NCBI GenBank assembly: GCA_030428695.1
Contig: JAUIEM010000004.1
Coordinates: forward strand, 1 to 52,323
Length of the DNA: 52,323 nucleotides
Source: a bacterium
GTDB taxonomy: Bacteria; Planctomycetota; J058; JAJDCP01
Direction of reading: 5' to 3'
Shown piece after piece: positions 25,652-33,801 of the stretch (within the stretch, counting starts at the first letter, position 1; every line of letters begins with the position of its first letter). The translations under genes and the position numbers were made by a program. The notes below the pieces were generated by a model. It was not told where the DNA came from, ran no database searches, and worked only from the letters and a program-made list of their open reading frames with translations.

Positions 25652-26254
25652 TCAAGGGCCCGCTCCACAGCGCGGACAGTGGGTCCGGGTCTTCGCGAAC
25701 TCCTCGCCGCAGCTCGCGCACCACTTGACCAGCGCGACGCCGTGGACGTTGCAGAACACCGAGCCCTCGGCGTCGCTCGGCGAGCAGCCCTCGACCGGGC
25801 AACGCACCGCGTGGGCTGCGCCGTCGTCGGCGATGTAGAGCAGGCACAGCAGCACGACGAGGAGGGCGTTGAGACCGACCAGCCCGGACACGAGCACCCG
25901 GCTGCGGCGGCGCAGCAGGTAGCGCAGGTTCCAGACCGGCTCGATCGGGATGCCCTCGGGGGTCTCGAGCGTCGCTTCGAGGACGTGGCTGCCGATGCGC
26001 AGCTCGTCGCCGGTGACGAGCACCGCGCCGCGCACCCGCCGACCGTTCAGGCGGGTTGCGTTCGAGCTGTTGAGATCGACGAGCTGGCACGTTCCGGCAC
26101 CGACCTCGATCCGGCAGTGCTTGCGGGACACCAGCGGATCGTCGAGGGTGATGTCGGCGTGGACCGAGCGCCCGACGATCCGGTTCTCGAAGTCCTCGAT
26201 TCGGTAGACCTTGTGCAGGCTTTCGCCTTCGATCACCTCGAGCCGCAGTGGCAT
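25652..26254 (-). CDS. FHA-domain membrane protein with C-terminal zinc-binding motifs
   Basis: The FHA domain (about 18-95) has the core motifs GRS (28-30), SRKH (43-46) and NSSNATRLNG (62-71), so it should bind phosphothreonine peptides made by kinases such as those upstream. A span of about 20 hydrophobic residues (120-140) follows a basic RYLLRRRSR patch. The tail holds two Cys/His sets: Cys152, Cys157, Cys168, His171, then the ribbon CASCGEEFAKTRTHCPRC (179-196). It is the first gene of a minus-strand operon with miaE. The promoter at 26290-26319 would drive it. It is probably an adaptor in Ser/Thr kinase signalling (inference). Confidence 0.88.
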   Translation of the reverse strand: MPLRLEVIEGESLHKVYRIEDFENRIVGRSVHADITLDDPLVSRKHCRIEVGAGTCQLVDLNSSNATRLNGRRVRGAVLVTGDELRIGSHVLEATLETPEGIPIEPVWNLRYLLRRRSRVLVSGLVGLNALLVVLLCLLYIADDGAAHAVRCPVEGCSPSDAEGSVFCNVHGVALVKWCASCGEEFAKTRTHCPRCGAGP

Positions 26255-26289
26255 GATGCAGCTCTTCCCACGCCGCGCTATCCTGCTGC

Positions 26290-26319
26290 ATGATAGTGGG
26301 GCCCGCGGTCCAACGTCAA
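26290..26319 (-). promoter_or_regulatory. Sigma-70-type promoter of FHA-miaE-zinc-ribbon operon
   Basis: Reading on the minus strand, TTGACG (plus-strand 26314-26319), an 18-base spacer and TATCAT (26290-26295). The start codon is about 36 bases beyond the -10. A 7-bp repeat ATGCAGC/GCTGCAT flanks the likely transcription start (26256-26262 and 26285-26291). Confidence 0.55.
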
Positions 26320-26401
26320 GCTCACCGACGGGTTGCGGCGCGGGGCCGCGCGGTAGGGGCGGGCCGATGCGGGGGCGCCCGGAGAAAGGAGATGCAGGGA
26401 A

Positions 26402-27826
26402 ATGCGCGCGCTGCCGCTGCTGCTCCTCATCGTGGCCTCCTGCGGGGACCCGCCGCCGCCCCGTCCCCCGTCACCGCCCGAGCTTCCCGCGCGCGTCCCT
26501 ACCGCGGAGCCCGCTCCGGCGGAGCCCGCCGCGGTCCCGGCGCCGCGACAGCCGTCGCCACCGGAGGAACCGCGTCGGGACCTCCTCGAAGGCCGCGTCG
26601 TGCGCCCCGACGGCGCGGGCGTCCCCGCCCGCTTCCAACTGACCAGCCTGCTCGAGGACTTCGTGGTCGAGCGAGGCGTCGCGGCGGCAGATGGCTCCTT
26701 CGCCCACGTCAGCGCCCTGCAGGGCCCGCTGCTGCTGACGGTGGAAGCTCCGGAGGGTCACGCCGAGCGGCTGCTGATGGGCCCCGGCGCCCTGGAGCCG
26801 CTGGTGCTGCGGCCGCCGCTCGAGCTGTCCGGCGCGGTCGAGGAGAGCGGCCACCACAGCCCGCTCGCTTCCTACACCCTCGCCCTGCTCCCGGCCGCCG
26901 AGGACCCGCTCGCCTGGCTGGCGACGCGCCCGCGCAGCGAGCGCGTCCGCATCGAGCGCGTCGAGGACTCGCGCGGGCGCTTCCACCTGGCCGGCCTGCC
27001 GGCCGGCGTCTACGACCTGTGGCTGCTCGCCCCGCGTCACCGCCCCGAGCGGCGTGTCCTGGACCTGACCGCGGACAGCGCCCTGGCGACGGTCAGCCTG
27101 CAGTGGCAGGAGCCCGTCCGCGCCCGGCTGATCGACCTGCCCGGCGCGCCCCTGGCCGGCGCGGACTGCACCCCCTGCCTGCAGGACGCCTGCGGCACGG
27201 TCCATCCAGTCGCCGTCAACGCGACCCGCACCGACCGCGGGGGCGGGCTGTGGCTCCCGGTCGCGAGCGCCGACCTGCCCCTCGCGCTCGCGGCGGGGGA
27301 GCTCGGCGCCTGGCTCGCCGTCGAAGGGGTGCCCGCCCTCGACGTCGTGCTGCGCCCCTGGCCCGGGCTGGAGGTCCGCTTCCCGCCGGGCAGCTTCGGC
27401 GTCGCCCGGGTGATCGACAGCGCCGGCCGCGCGACGGCGCCCGCGCTGTTCGATGAGCTCCTCACGCTGCCGCGGCTGGCCCCGGACTCCTACCGGCTCG
27501 AGGTCGCGGCTCGGCACGGCGAGGGCTGGGTGCTCAGCACCGTGCCCTTCGAGCACTCCGGGGCGGCCCTGACGGTGCTGCGGCGCGACGGCGCGGCCGA
27601 GCTGCGCGTAGCGGGAGGCGGGACGCTGGTCGCCGGCGACGGCGCCCGCCACCGGCTATTCCCCGGGGCGGACGGGACCGTGAGGCTGCGCGGGCTCGCG
27701 CCCGGCGCCTACGTCCTCGAGCGCGACGGCGGGGACGAGGTGCTGCGGCTGGGCGCCGGGCTGCTCGACGCCCTCACTCCGCCAGATGCAGCACCAGCAG
27801 CACCGGCCCCTGGATCGGGAAGGTGA
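26402..27826 (+). CDS. Predicted lipoprotein with carboxypeptidase-regulatory-like domains
   Basis: A 474-residue protein with a lipoprotein signal (LLLLIVASC, Cys16) followed by a Pro-rich linker (17-60). The body has several segments of about 80-100 residues with the GxVxxPDGxGVxAxxxLxS pattern of transthyretin-like/CarbopepD_reg domains (e.g. LEGRVVRPDGAGVPARF, RGRFHLAGLPAGVYDLWLL, RLRGLAPGAYVLE). No catalytic site is evident. It is probably an outer surface or periplasmic binding or structural protein. AAGGAGA lies upstream of ATG 26402. Its last 53 bases overlap the end of the convergent lipoprotein gene at 27774-28361. Confidence 0.78.
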   Translation: MRALPLLLLIVASCGDPPPPRPPSPPELPARVPTAEPAPAEPAAVPAPRQPSPPEEPRRDLLEGRVVRPDGAGVPARFQLTSLLEDFVVERGVAAADGSFAHVSALQGPLLLTVEAPEGHAERLLMGPGALEPLVLRPPLELSGAVEESGHHSPLASYTLALLPAAEDPLAWLATRPRSERVRIERVEDSRGRFHLAGLPAGVYDLWLLAPRHRPERRVLDLTADSALATVSLQWQEPVRARLIDLPGAPLAGADCTPCLQDACGTVHPVAVNATRTDRGGGLWLPVASADLPLALAAGELGAWLAVEGVPALDVVLRPWPGLEVRFPPGSFGVARVIDSAGRATAPALFDELLTLPRLAPDSYRLEVAARHGEGWVLSTVPFEHSGAALTVLRRDGAAELRVAGGGTLVAGDGARHRLFPGADGTVRLRGLAPGAYVLERDGGDEVLRLGAGLLDALTPPDAAPAAPAPGSGR

Positions 27827-28361
27827 CCACGTCGAAGGCGAAGGTGACCGGGGTCGCGACGATCGCCCCGACCAGGCGCAGGGGCCGATCGGTGCGCAGG
27901 ATGGGCAGGGCCCAGACCTCGTCCCAGCGCTCGTCCCCGGGCCGCCAGCGATAGATCGCGTGGGCGTAGCGCCAGATGGTCGGAGGCTCGTCGGTGAACA
28001 GGGCGAGGAAGACCGGCTCCTGGTCGGGGGGCGGCAGCCCGGCCTCCAGGAGCTCGGCGCGCAGCTCAGCCCCGGTCGGCAGCGTCGCCCGGGCCAGGCA
28101 GGCCACCTCGTGCCAGCGGGTCGTGTCCGCCGCGACCGCCTCACGGACGCTGCCGTCGGCGGCGTCGAAGATCAGCAGCCGCTCGTCGCCGTCCTCGAAG
28201 ATCACCGTCGCCCGCCCGTTGCCGTGGGCGTCGAGGGCGAGGGCCTCGATCCCGGTCGCGGTGACGACGTCCGGGGTCGTCGCCCACTCCCAGGTCGAGA
28301 CCGACATGCAGCCCGAGAGCCAGGGCACGAGCAAGAGCCAGCTCAGGCGCGAGGTTCGCAC
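27774..28361 (-). CDS. Predicted lipoprotein, function unknown
   Basis: A 195-residue protein starting at GTG 28361, with AGGAGG five bases upstream. The signal ends in VPWLSGC, a lipobox. Residues 40-110 contain alternating strands (GNGRATVIFEDGDERLLIFD) and the C-terminus is hydrophobic (FAFDVVTFPIQGPVLLVLHL), a pattern seen in small lipoproteins of the YceK/DUF1375 kind, although I cannot confirm the family. The start overlaps the end of the squalene-synthase-like gene by 19 bases, so the two are translationally linked. The 3' end overlaps a convergent gene. Confidence 0.75.
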   Translation of the reverse strand: MRTSRLSWLLLVPWLSGCMSVSTWEWATTPDVVTATGIEALALDAHGNGRATVIFEDGDERLLIFDAADGSVREAVAADTTRWHEVACLARATLPTGAELRAELLEAGLPPPDQEPVFLALFTDEPPTIWRYAHAIYRWRPGDERWDEVWALPILRTDRPLRLVGAIVATPVTFAFDVVTFPIQGPVLLVLHLAE

Positions 28362-29398
28362 CGCATCCTCCTGTGTCGCCGCGCGCGCGCGCGCTCGGCA
28401 CGGTACAGCCGGGCCAGGGCGTCGCGTGAGGGGACGCGCAGCAGGGTCGCGAGGAGCATGCGGTAGACCTCGCGCCTCGCTACTTTGATGGTTCTGTCCC
28501 GGCGCAGCAAGTCTGATCTGTGCCGGTAGAGCTCGCGCACCGTCTTCACCCCGAGCAACAGCGGCCACAGCGAGCACAGGAGCAGCCGCCGGGAGCCGCG
28601 CGGCAGCTCGGCGCAGTACTCCCAGCCGGCGTCGAAGTGCGCGCTCGCCCGCTCGAGCCAGCGCTCGAACAGCGGCCAGGCGCGGGGCGCGCAGGCGGGG
28701 TCGAGGAGCTCTCGGGGCGCCAGGCCGAGGGCGGCGAGCTCGGTGCGCGGCAGGTAGCAGCGGCCGGCGGCGAGGTCGCGGGGGCAGTCGCGCAGGACGT
28801 TGACGAGCTGCAGGCCCTTGCCGAGCCGCACCCCGCGCGCGATCAACCGCTCCCGCTCCGGACCCGTGGGCCAGCCGAGGCGGGCGGCGTGCAGCTCCGT
28901 CCAGAACTCGCCGACGCAGCCCGCGACGAGGTAGGTGTAGCGGTCGAGCTCGGCGGGCTCGTCGAGGGCGGTCAGCGTTCGCGCGTCCCGGCCCGGGAAG
29001 CGCTCCAGGTCCCAGACCATGCCCGCGCACAGCGTCTCGAGCACCCGCCCGACCAGGCGCCGGTCGAGGGCAGGGAGCGCCGCGTAGGCGCGCAGCAGAC
29101 CGGGCAGGGCGGCGAGCAGGCGGGCCTCGGCGGGGTGCTCGAGGGCCTCCTGACAGCGGGCGAGCAGGGGCGGGAGTTCGGCGTCGTCGGGGGCGCGGAA
29201 GGCCGCGATCAGGGCCTCGAGTCCGGCGAGGCGGTCGGCCCGGGGCAGCAGCTCGATGTCGGCGACGCTGTCGGCGGCCCGGGCCAGGGCGTAGGCGAGC
29301 CCGACGCTGAGGCGGGTGGCGGCGGGCAGGAAACGCAGGCTGAGGTAGAACGAGCGGCTGGTCGCCTCGAGCAGCTGCCAGGTCTCCCGCTCCTCCAT
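28343..29398 (-). CDS. Squalene/phytoene synthase family prenyltransferase
   Basis: Enzymes of this family join two prenyl diphosphates head-to-head (farnesyl or geranylgeranyl) as the first step to hopanoids/sterols or carotenoids. The 351-residue protein carries both Asp-rich Mg-diphosphate motifs: DSVAD (43-47) in the ARAADSVADIE context and DCPRD (204-208) in GLQLVNVLRDCPRDL, plus SRSFYLSLRFLP near the N-terminus and RCYLP (213-217). The pattern is nearer squalene synthase than CrtB, but substrate cannot be decided here, and no hopanoid or carotenoid partner genes lie in the window. It is the middle gene of an operon: M6 protease, 7-base gap, this gene, then an overlapping lipoprotein gene. 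Confidence 0.85.
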   Translation of the reverse strand: MEERETWQLLEATSRSFYLSLRFLPAATRLSVGLAYALARAADSVADIELLPRADRLAGLEALIAAFRAPDDAELPPLLARCQEALEHPAEARLLAALPGLLRAYAALPALDRRLVGRVLETLCAGMVWDLERFPGRDARTLTALDEPAELDRYTYLVAGCVGEFWTELHAARLGWPTGPERERLIARGVRLGKGLQLVNVLRDCPRDLAAGRCYLPRTELAALGLAPRELLDPACAPRAWPLFERWLERASAHFDAGWEYCAELPRGSRRLLLCSLWPLLLGVKTVRELYRHRSDLLRRDRTIKVARREVYRMLLATLLRVPSRDALARLYRAERARARRHRRMRCEPRA

Positions 29399-29405
29399 CG
29401 GCGCC

Positions 29406-31160
29406 TCAGCCCTCTTCCAGCAGCTTGCGCAAGGCCTCGAGCAGGGCGCGGCCGGTCTCTTCGGCGTCGACGGGCTCGCCGCCCGCGAGCTTCTTCGCGA
29501 CCTGGCGCAGCTCCGCTTCCAGCTCCTGCAGCCCCTCGTTGTCGGGGGCGTCGACCCGGCGCAGGCTGACCTGCTCGCGCAGGGAGTCGACGACCCCGGC
29601 CAGCCACAGCCGCGCGACCTCCTTCGCCTCGTCGGCCAGCCCGGGGGGCGGCTCGCCGCCGTCGGGGATCACGTCGGGGCCGAGGTGGAAGACGATCGCG
29701 TCGTCGACCCGCGCGATGCCGCTGAGCGAGACGAGCTTCGACCCGGTCAGCGAGCCCGAGGAGGGCACCGTCCGCGGGCCGAAGGCGGTGCGCCCGTCAC
29801 TGGGGAAGGGCACCTTGCGCAGCTCGACGTGGGAACCGGTCGGACCGCCGCGGCCGTGGGCTTCTTCGAGGTCGATCGAGTAGCTGAACTGCAACGAGCG
29901 CAGCTGGCGCAGGGGCTCGCCGACGTGCCAGATCAACAGGCCGGTCTCCGGGAACTCGGTGTCGAAGCCGACGCGCTGTCGGTTCTCGAGCAGGAAGAAC
30001 TCGTCGCCCGCATCGTTCTTCGGGATGAGGTAGGCCTGGGACGCGGAGCCCTCGACCGCGTGCAGGGCGCGGTCGACCGGCACGTGCGGATCGAGCAGCT
30101 GCGGCTCGAGCCAGCCGAGCCGTAGCTTGCAGTACGCGCACAGGTGGAAGGGCCGGGCGTCGCCGGACAGGCCGCCGCCGCGGTGGCCGACCGCCATCGA
30201 GCAGAACACCCCGAGGCCGGTCGCGTGGGCGGAGCCGTACTTGTCGAGCAGGCCGAGCACATGGCCGAACTCGTGGCAGTGCACGCCGATGGTCTCGAGC
30301 CGCTCGTCGCCGATCGCGGTCGTGTAGTAGCGCAGCACCCGTCGCCCGTGCAGCAGGCCGCTGGCGTGGGGCCACAGGGCGCCGCCGCGCGGGCCCCGGG
30401 GGCCGGCTGTCGCGAAGCTGACCGCGTCGAAGCGGGCGAGCACGTCCTTCCCCTCGCGCTCCTCGAGCAGGGCGAGGGCCTCGGCCATGTAGCCGTCGAA
30501 GCTCGTGCCGAGCATCGAGGCGCCGGCGTTGTCCTGCCAGCTGCTCGGCACCTCGACCCAGTCGAAGACCTGCCCGTCGAGGTGGAAGCGGCCGGCGGAG
30601 TTCTCGTCGAAGTAGTCCGCCACGCTGCCGAAGGCGCGCTTGCCGTACGGGTCTTCGCGGTACTCGCCGCGGCTGAAGAACTGTGCGTCGAGGGCCTCAC
30701 GGGTCTGGGCGGCGTGCGGAGCGCGGTCGGGAAAGGCGACCGGCACCACCGCGAGCCGGAAGCTGCCGGTGGTGCGGATCGACAGCCCGCTGAGGGCCCA
30801 GGGGCGCACCGTGCGCTCGAGGGCGGCGCCGTCGCGCTCGAGCCGCAGGTCGACGACGGTGCCCGGGCTGCGGGCCGCGCGGTCGCTGAAGGCGGCGAGG
30901 CTGGCCACCGGCTCGCCGCCGACGGCGAGGATGCGGTCGCCGGCCCGGAGCCCGGCCCGCGCCGCAGGGGTCAGGGGGATGACCCGGGCGACCTCGAGCT
31001 GGCCGTCCGCCTCGCGCAGCTTGAAGCCGAAGATGCGTCCGTCCTCGCGCAGCGCGTCGTCGTGATCGGCGGAGGAGGGCAGGGTGTACTGGACGCCCTC
31101 ATGGTCGATCTGGGCGCACAAGGGGGCGAGCAGGAACAGCAGCAGCGGCACGCGCGGCAT
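29406..31160 (-). CDS. Secreted M6-type zinc metalloprotease with PDZ domain
   Basis: A 584-residue secreted protein. ATG 31160 is preceded by GGAGGAA at good spacing and gives a signal peptide (MPRVPLLLFLLAPLCAQ). A PDZ domain (about 40-115) is seen in LTPAARAGLRAGDRILAVGG. The catalytic domain resembles M6 (immune inhibitor A) proteases: HCHEFGHVLGLLDKY near 290-304 supplies the HExxH-like site (HEFGH) and a downstream acidic/Tyr ligand region, and LLIWHVGEP is a typical M6 core strand. The last ~80 residues are charged and helical. A PDZ domain at the N-terminus is unusual for M6 proteases. It heads the operon with the squalene-synthase-like enzyme. Confidence 0.85.
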   Translation of the reverse strand: MPRVPLLLFLLAPLCAQIDHEGVQYTLPSSADHDDALREDGRIFGFKLREADGQLEVARVIPLTPAARAGLRAGDRILAVGGEPVASLAAFSDRAARSPGTVVDLRLERDGAALERTVRPWALSGLSIRTTGSFRLAVVPVAFPDRAPHAAQTREALDAQFFSRGEYREDPYGKRAFGSVADYFDENSAGRFHLDGQVFDWVEVPSSWQDNAGASMLGTSFDGYMAEALALLEEREGKDVLARFDAVSFATAGPRGPRGGALWPHASGLLHGRRVLRYYTTAIGDERLETIGVHCHEFGHVLGLLDKYGSAHATGLGVFCSMAVGHRGGGLSGDARPFHLCAYCKLRLGWLEPQLLDPHVPVDRALHAVEGSASQAYLIPKNDAGDEFFLLENRQRVGFDTEFPETGLLIWHVGEPLRQLRSLQFSYSIDLEEAHGRGGPTGSHVELRKVPFPSDGRTAFGPRTVPSSGSLTGSKLVSLSGIARVDDAIVFHLGPDVIPDGGEPPPGLADEAKEVARLWLAGVVDSLREQVSLRRVDAPDNEGLQELEAELRQVAKKLAGGEPVDAEETGRALLEALRKLLEEG

Positions 31161-31276
31161 CGGGGGCTTCCTCCAGCAGGGCAAAGGGCGGATTGTACCC
31201 GCTCGGCGGCGCGGCGTCGATGCCTACAGCCCGCACAGCCGGCGGACCTGCTCGCGTGCCGGAGCCCTGGCGATCG

Positions 31277-31305
31277 TTGACACACCGCGCCACCAGCGGT
31301 ATCTT
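31277..31305 (+). promoter_or_regulatory. Sigma-70-type promoter of ThDP-enzyme operon
   Basis: TTGACA (31277-31282), a 17-base spacer and TATCTT (31300-31305) lie 38 bases upstream of ATG 31344. The -35 is perfect and the -10 matches 4 of 6. Confidence 0.65.
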
Positions 31306-31343
31306 GCGCCCTTTCCGCGACGCTGAGCCCGCGAGGAGGACCG

Positions 31344-33104
31344 ATGGCGTACGAGCACGGCGGCGAGATCATCGGGGAGTGCCTGGCCCGCCACGGCGTG
31401 CGCTTCCTGTTCACCCTGTGTGGCGGGCACATCTCGCCGATCCTGACCGGCTGCCAGACCCACGGCATCCGCATCGTCGACGTGCGCGACGAGGTCAGCG
31501 CGGTCTTCGCCGCCGACGCCGTCGCCCGCATGAGCGGCGTGCCCGGCGTCGCCGCGGTCACCGCCGGCCCCGGCGTCACCAACACCCTGACCGCGGTCAA
31601 GAACGCGCAGATGGCCCAGTCCCCGCTGCTGGTCTTCGGCGGCGCGACCGCGACCATCCTGCGCGGGCGCGGCTCGCTGCAGGACATCGACCAGCTCTCC
31701 CTGCTCGGCCCGACCACCAAGTGGGCGACCCGGGTCAGCACCATCGCCGGCCTCGAGCCCGCGGTGACGCGGGCCCTGCACATCGCCTGCGACGGCGTCC
31801 CCGGGCCGGTGTTCATCGAGGTGCCGGTCGATCTGCTCTACCCGGAGGAGACCGTCCGCGAGTGGTTCATGAAGGAGAGCGGGGTCGAGAAGGCCAAGGG
31901 CATCGGCGCCCGCGCCCTCGAGTGGTACCTGCGCGGCCATCTGTACCGGCAGTTCCACGCTCCGCACCTGCCGGTCGAGTCGCTGACTCCGAGCTTCAAG
32001 CTGCCGCAGCTCAGCAACCCGACGGCGCGCATCCAGCGCGTCGTCGCCGCCCTGCGCGAGGCCGAGCGGCCCGCGATGGTGATCGGCAGCCAGGCGCTGG
32101 TCAACGTCGCGCCCCACGAGACCGCCGCCCTCGCGGACGCGGTCAGGACCCTCGGCATCCCGACCTGGCTGGGCGGCATGGCCCGCGGCCTGCTCGGGCG
32201 CTCCTCGACGGTGCAGTTCCGTCACGCCCGGACGAAGGCGCTCAAGGAGTGCGACCTCGCGCTGATCGTCGGCTTCCCCTTCGACTTCCGCCTCGGCTAC
32301 GGACGCAAGATCAGCAGCAAGGCCAAGCTGGTCGCGGCGAACCTCAGCGGCGAGGACCTGCGCAAGAACCGCAAGCCCGACATCGGCCTGCAGATGCACC
32401 CCGGCGACTTCCTGCGCCGCCTCGCCGCCGCCGCCGGCAACTGCGGCGCCGGGCGGGAGGCCTGGTTCGACACGGTGCGGGCGCGCGAGACGGCCCGCGA
32501 CGCCGAGATCGCGACCCAGGCCGGCGCCGACCATGGCGAGGGGGTCCACCCGCTGCAGCTCTTCCTGCGGCTCGAGGCGATGCTCGAGGACGACGCGGTG
32601 CTGGTCGTCGACGGCGGCGACTTCGTCGGCACGGCCTCCTACGTGCTGCGTCCGCGGGCGCCGCTGGCGTGGCTGGATCCGGGCGTGTTCGGCACCCTCG
32701 GGGTCGGCGGGGGCTTCGCCCTCGGCGCCGCGCTGGTGCGGCCGGAGGCGGAGGTGTGGCTGATCTGGGGCGACGGCTCGAGCGCCTACAGCCTCGCGGA
32801 GTTCGACACCTACGTGCGCCACGGCCTCGCGCCGATCGCCGTCGTCGGCACCGACGCCTCCTGGGCGCAGATCGCCCGCGACCAGGTCGAGATCCTCGGC
32901 ACCCCGCTCGGAACCGAGCTGCGCAAGACCGACTACCACACGGTCGCCGAGGGCTACGGCGGCGTCGGGCTGCTGCTGACCGACCCGGAGAAGATCGACG
33001 AGACCCTGCAGCAGGCGCGGGAGCATTCCCGGGCCGGCAAGCCGGTGCTGATCAACGTGCACCTCGCGTCGAGCGACTTCCGCAAAGGCTCGCTGTCGAT
33101 GTAG
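31344..33104 (+). CDS. Thiamine-diphosphate enzyme of the acetolactate synthase-like / ILVBL-HACL2 group
   Basis: A 586-residue ThDP enzyme with three-domain layout. The N-terminal Pyr domain has FTLCGGHISPIL (23-34) and the catalytic Glu50 in VRDEVSAVFAADAVAR; the C-terminal PP domain has the metal motif GDG (476-478) and VGTDASW. The GGHISP signature and overall motifs resemble human ILVBL (2-hydroxyacyl-CoA lyase 2) more than biosynthetic acetolactate synthase; this comparison is from memory. A C-C lyase acting on 2-hydroxyacyl-CoA is therefore as likely as acetolactate synthesis. No regulatory subunit (ilvN/ilvH) or ilvC follows, which argues against a branched-chain amino acid role. The next gene, 12 bases on, is an iodotyrosine-deiodinase-like flavoprotein, probably in the same operon. 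Confidence 0.85.
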   Translation: MAYEHGGEIIGECLARHGVRFLFTLCGGHISPILTGCQTHGIRIVDVRDEVSAVFAADAVARMSGVPGVAAVTAGPGVTNTLTAVKNAQMAQSPLLVFGGATATILRGRGSLQDIDQLSLLGPTTKWATRVSTIAGLEPAVTRALHIACDGVPGPVFIEVPVDLLYPEETVREWFMKESGVEKAKGIGARALEWYLRGHLYRQFHAPHLPVESLTPSFKLPQLSNPTARIQRVVAALREAERPAMVIGSQALVNVAPHETAALADAVRTLGIPTWLGGMARGLLGRSSTVQFRHARTKALKECDLALIVGFPFDFRLGYGRKISSKAKLVAANLSGEDLRKNRKPDIGLQMHPGDFLRRLAAAAGNCGAGREAWFDTVRARETARDAEIATQAGADHGEGVHPLQLFLRLEAMLEDDAVLVVDGGDFVGTASYVLRPRAPLAWLDPGVFGTLGVGGGFALGAALVRPEAEVWLIWGDGSSAYSLAEFDTYVRHGLAPIAVVGTDASWAQIARDQVEILGTPLGTELRKTDYHTVAEGYGGVGLLLTDPEKIDETLQQAREHSRAGKPVLINVHLASSDFRKGSLSM

Positions 33105-33116
33105 CCGGAGGAACCC

Positions 33117-33794
33117 GTGAGCGCGCTCCCCCAGATCCCCCTGGCGTTCGTCCGCCGCGCGCCCGAGGAGATGGCGGCGCGGGCCCGGGACTTCTACGCC
33201 GAGCTCAAGCGCCGCCGCACGGTCCGCGACTTCAGCCCCGAGCCGGTCCCGCGCGCGGTGATCTTCGACTGCATCCGCGCGGCGGGCAGCGCCCCGAACG
33301 GCGCCAACCTGCAGCCCTGGCACTTCGCGGTGATCGAGGATCCCGCGCTGAAGCGGAAAGTGCGGCTCGCGGCGGAAGCCGAGGAGCGCGCCTTCTACGG
33401 CGGCCGCGCCAGCGACGAGTGGCTCGCCGCCCTCGAGCCGCTCGGCACCGACGCCTCGAAGCCCTTCCTCGAGACGGCGCCCTTCCTGATCGCGGTCTTC
33501 GCCCAGAATCACGGCGTCGCCGAGGACGGCTCGAAGATCCGCCACTACTACGTCAAGGAGAGCGTCGGCATCGCTTCCGGCTTCCTGCTCGCCGCGCTCC
33601 ACCACGCCGGCCTCGCCACCCTGACCCATACGCCGAGCCCGATGGGCTTCCTGCGCACCCTGTGCCGGCGGCCGGCGAACGAGAAGGCGATGATGCTGGT
33701 GGTCGTCGGCTACCCCGCACAGGATGCGACGGTGCCGGAGATCACGAAGAAGCGCCTCGACGAGATCTGTACCGTGGTCGCGCCGGACGAGTAG
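33117..33794 (+). CDS. Nitroreductase-superfamily flavoprotein resembling iodotyrosine deiodinase
   Basis: A 225-residue FMN enzyme starting at GTG 33117, behind GGAGGAACCC. Nitroreductase-fold features are RRRTVRDFS (32-40, FMN phosphate), [14 protein letters not shown] (57-70) and VVVGYP near the C-terminus. Compared from memory with mammalian IYD, the active-site lid is aligned without gaps: Glu90, Tyr94 and Lys115 match human Glu157, Tyr161 and Lys182, the residues that grip the zwitterion of halotyrosine, with identical spacing. [19 protein letters not shown] and [13 protein letters not shown] also match. It probably reduces halogenated tyrosines or a related aromatic amino acid (inference); general nitroreductase activity is the alternative. 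Confidence 0.87.
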   Translation: MSALPQIPLAFVRRAPEEMAARARDFYAELKRRRTVRDFSPEPVPRAVIFDCIRAAGSAPNGANLQPWHFAVIEDPALKRKVRLAAEAEERAFYGGRASDEWLAALEPLGTDASKPFLETAPFLIAVFAQNHGVAEDGSKIRHYYVKESVGIASGFLLAALHHAGLATLTHTPSPMGFLRTLCRRPANEKAMMLVVVGYPAQDATVPEITKKRLDEICTVVAPDE

Positions 33795-33801
33795 CGCGGA
33801 C

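Noticed and set aside
31344..33104. Biosynthetic acetolactate synthase (ilvB)
   Set aside because: No small subunit or other branched-chain genes adjoin, and the GGHISP/RDEVSAVFAADA motifs fit the ILVBL-like group better.
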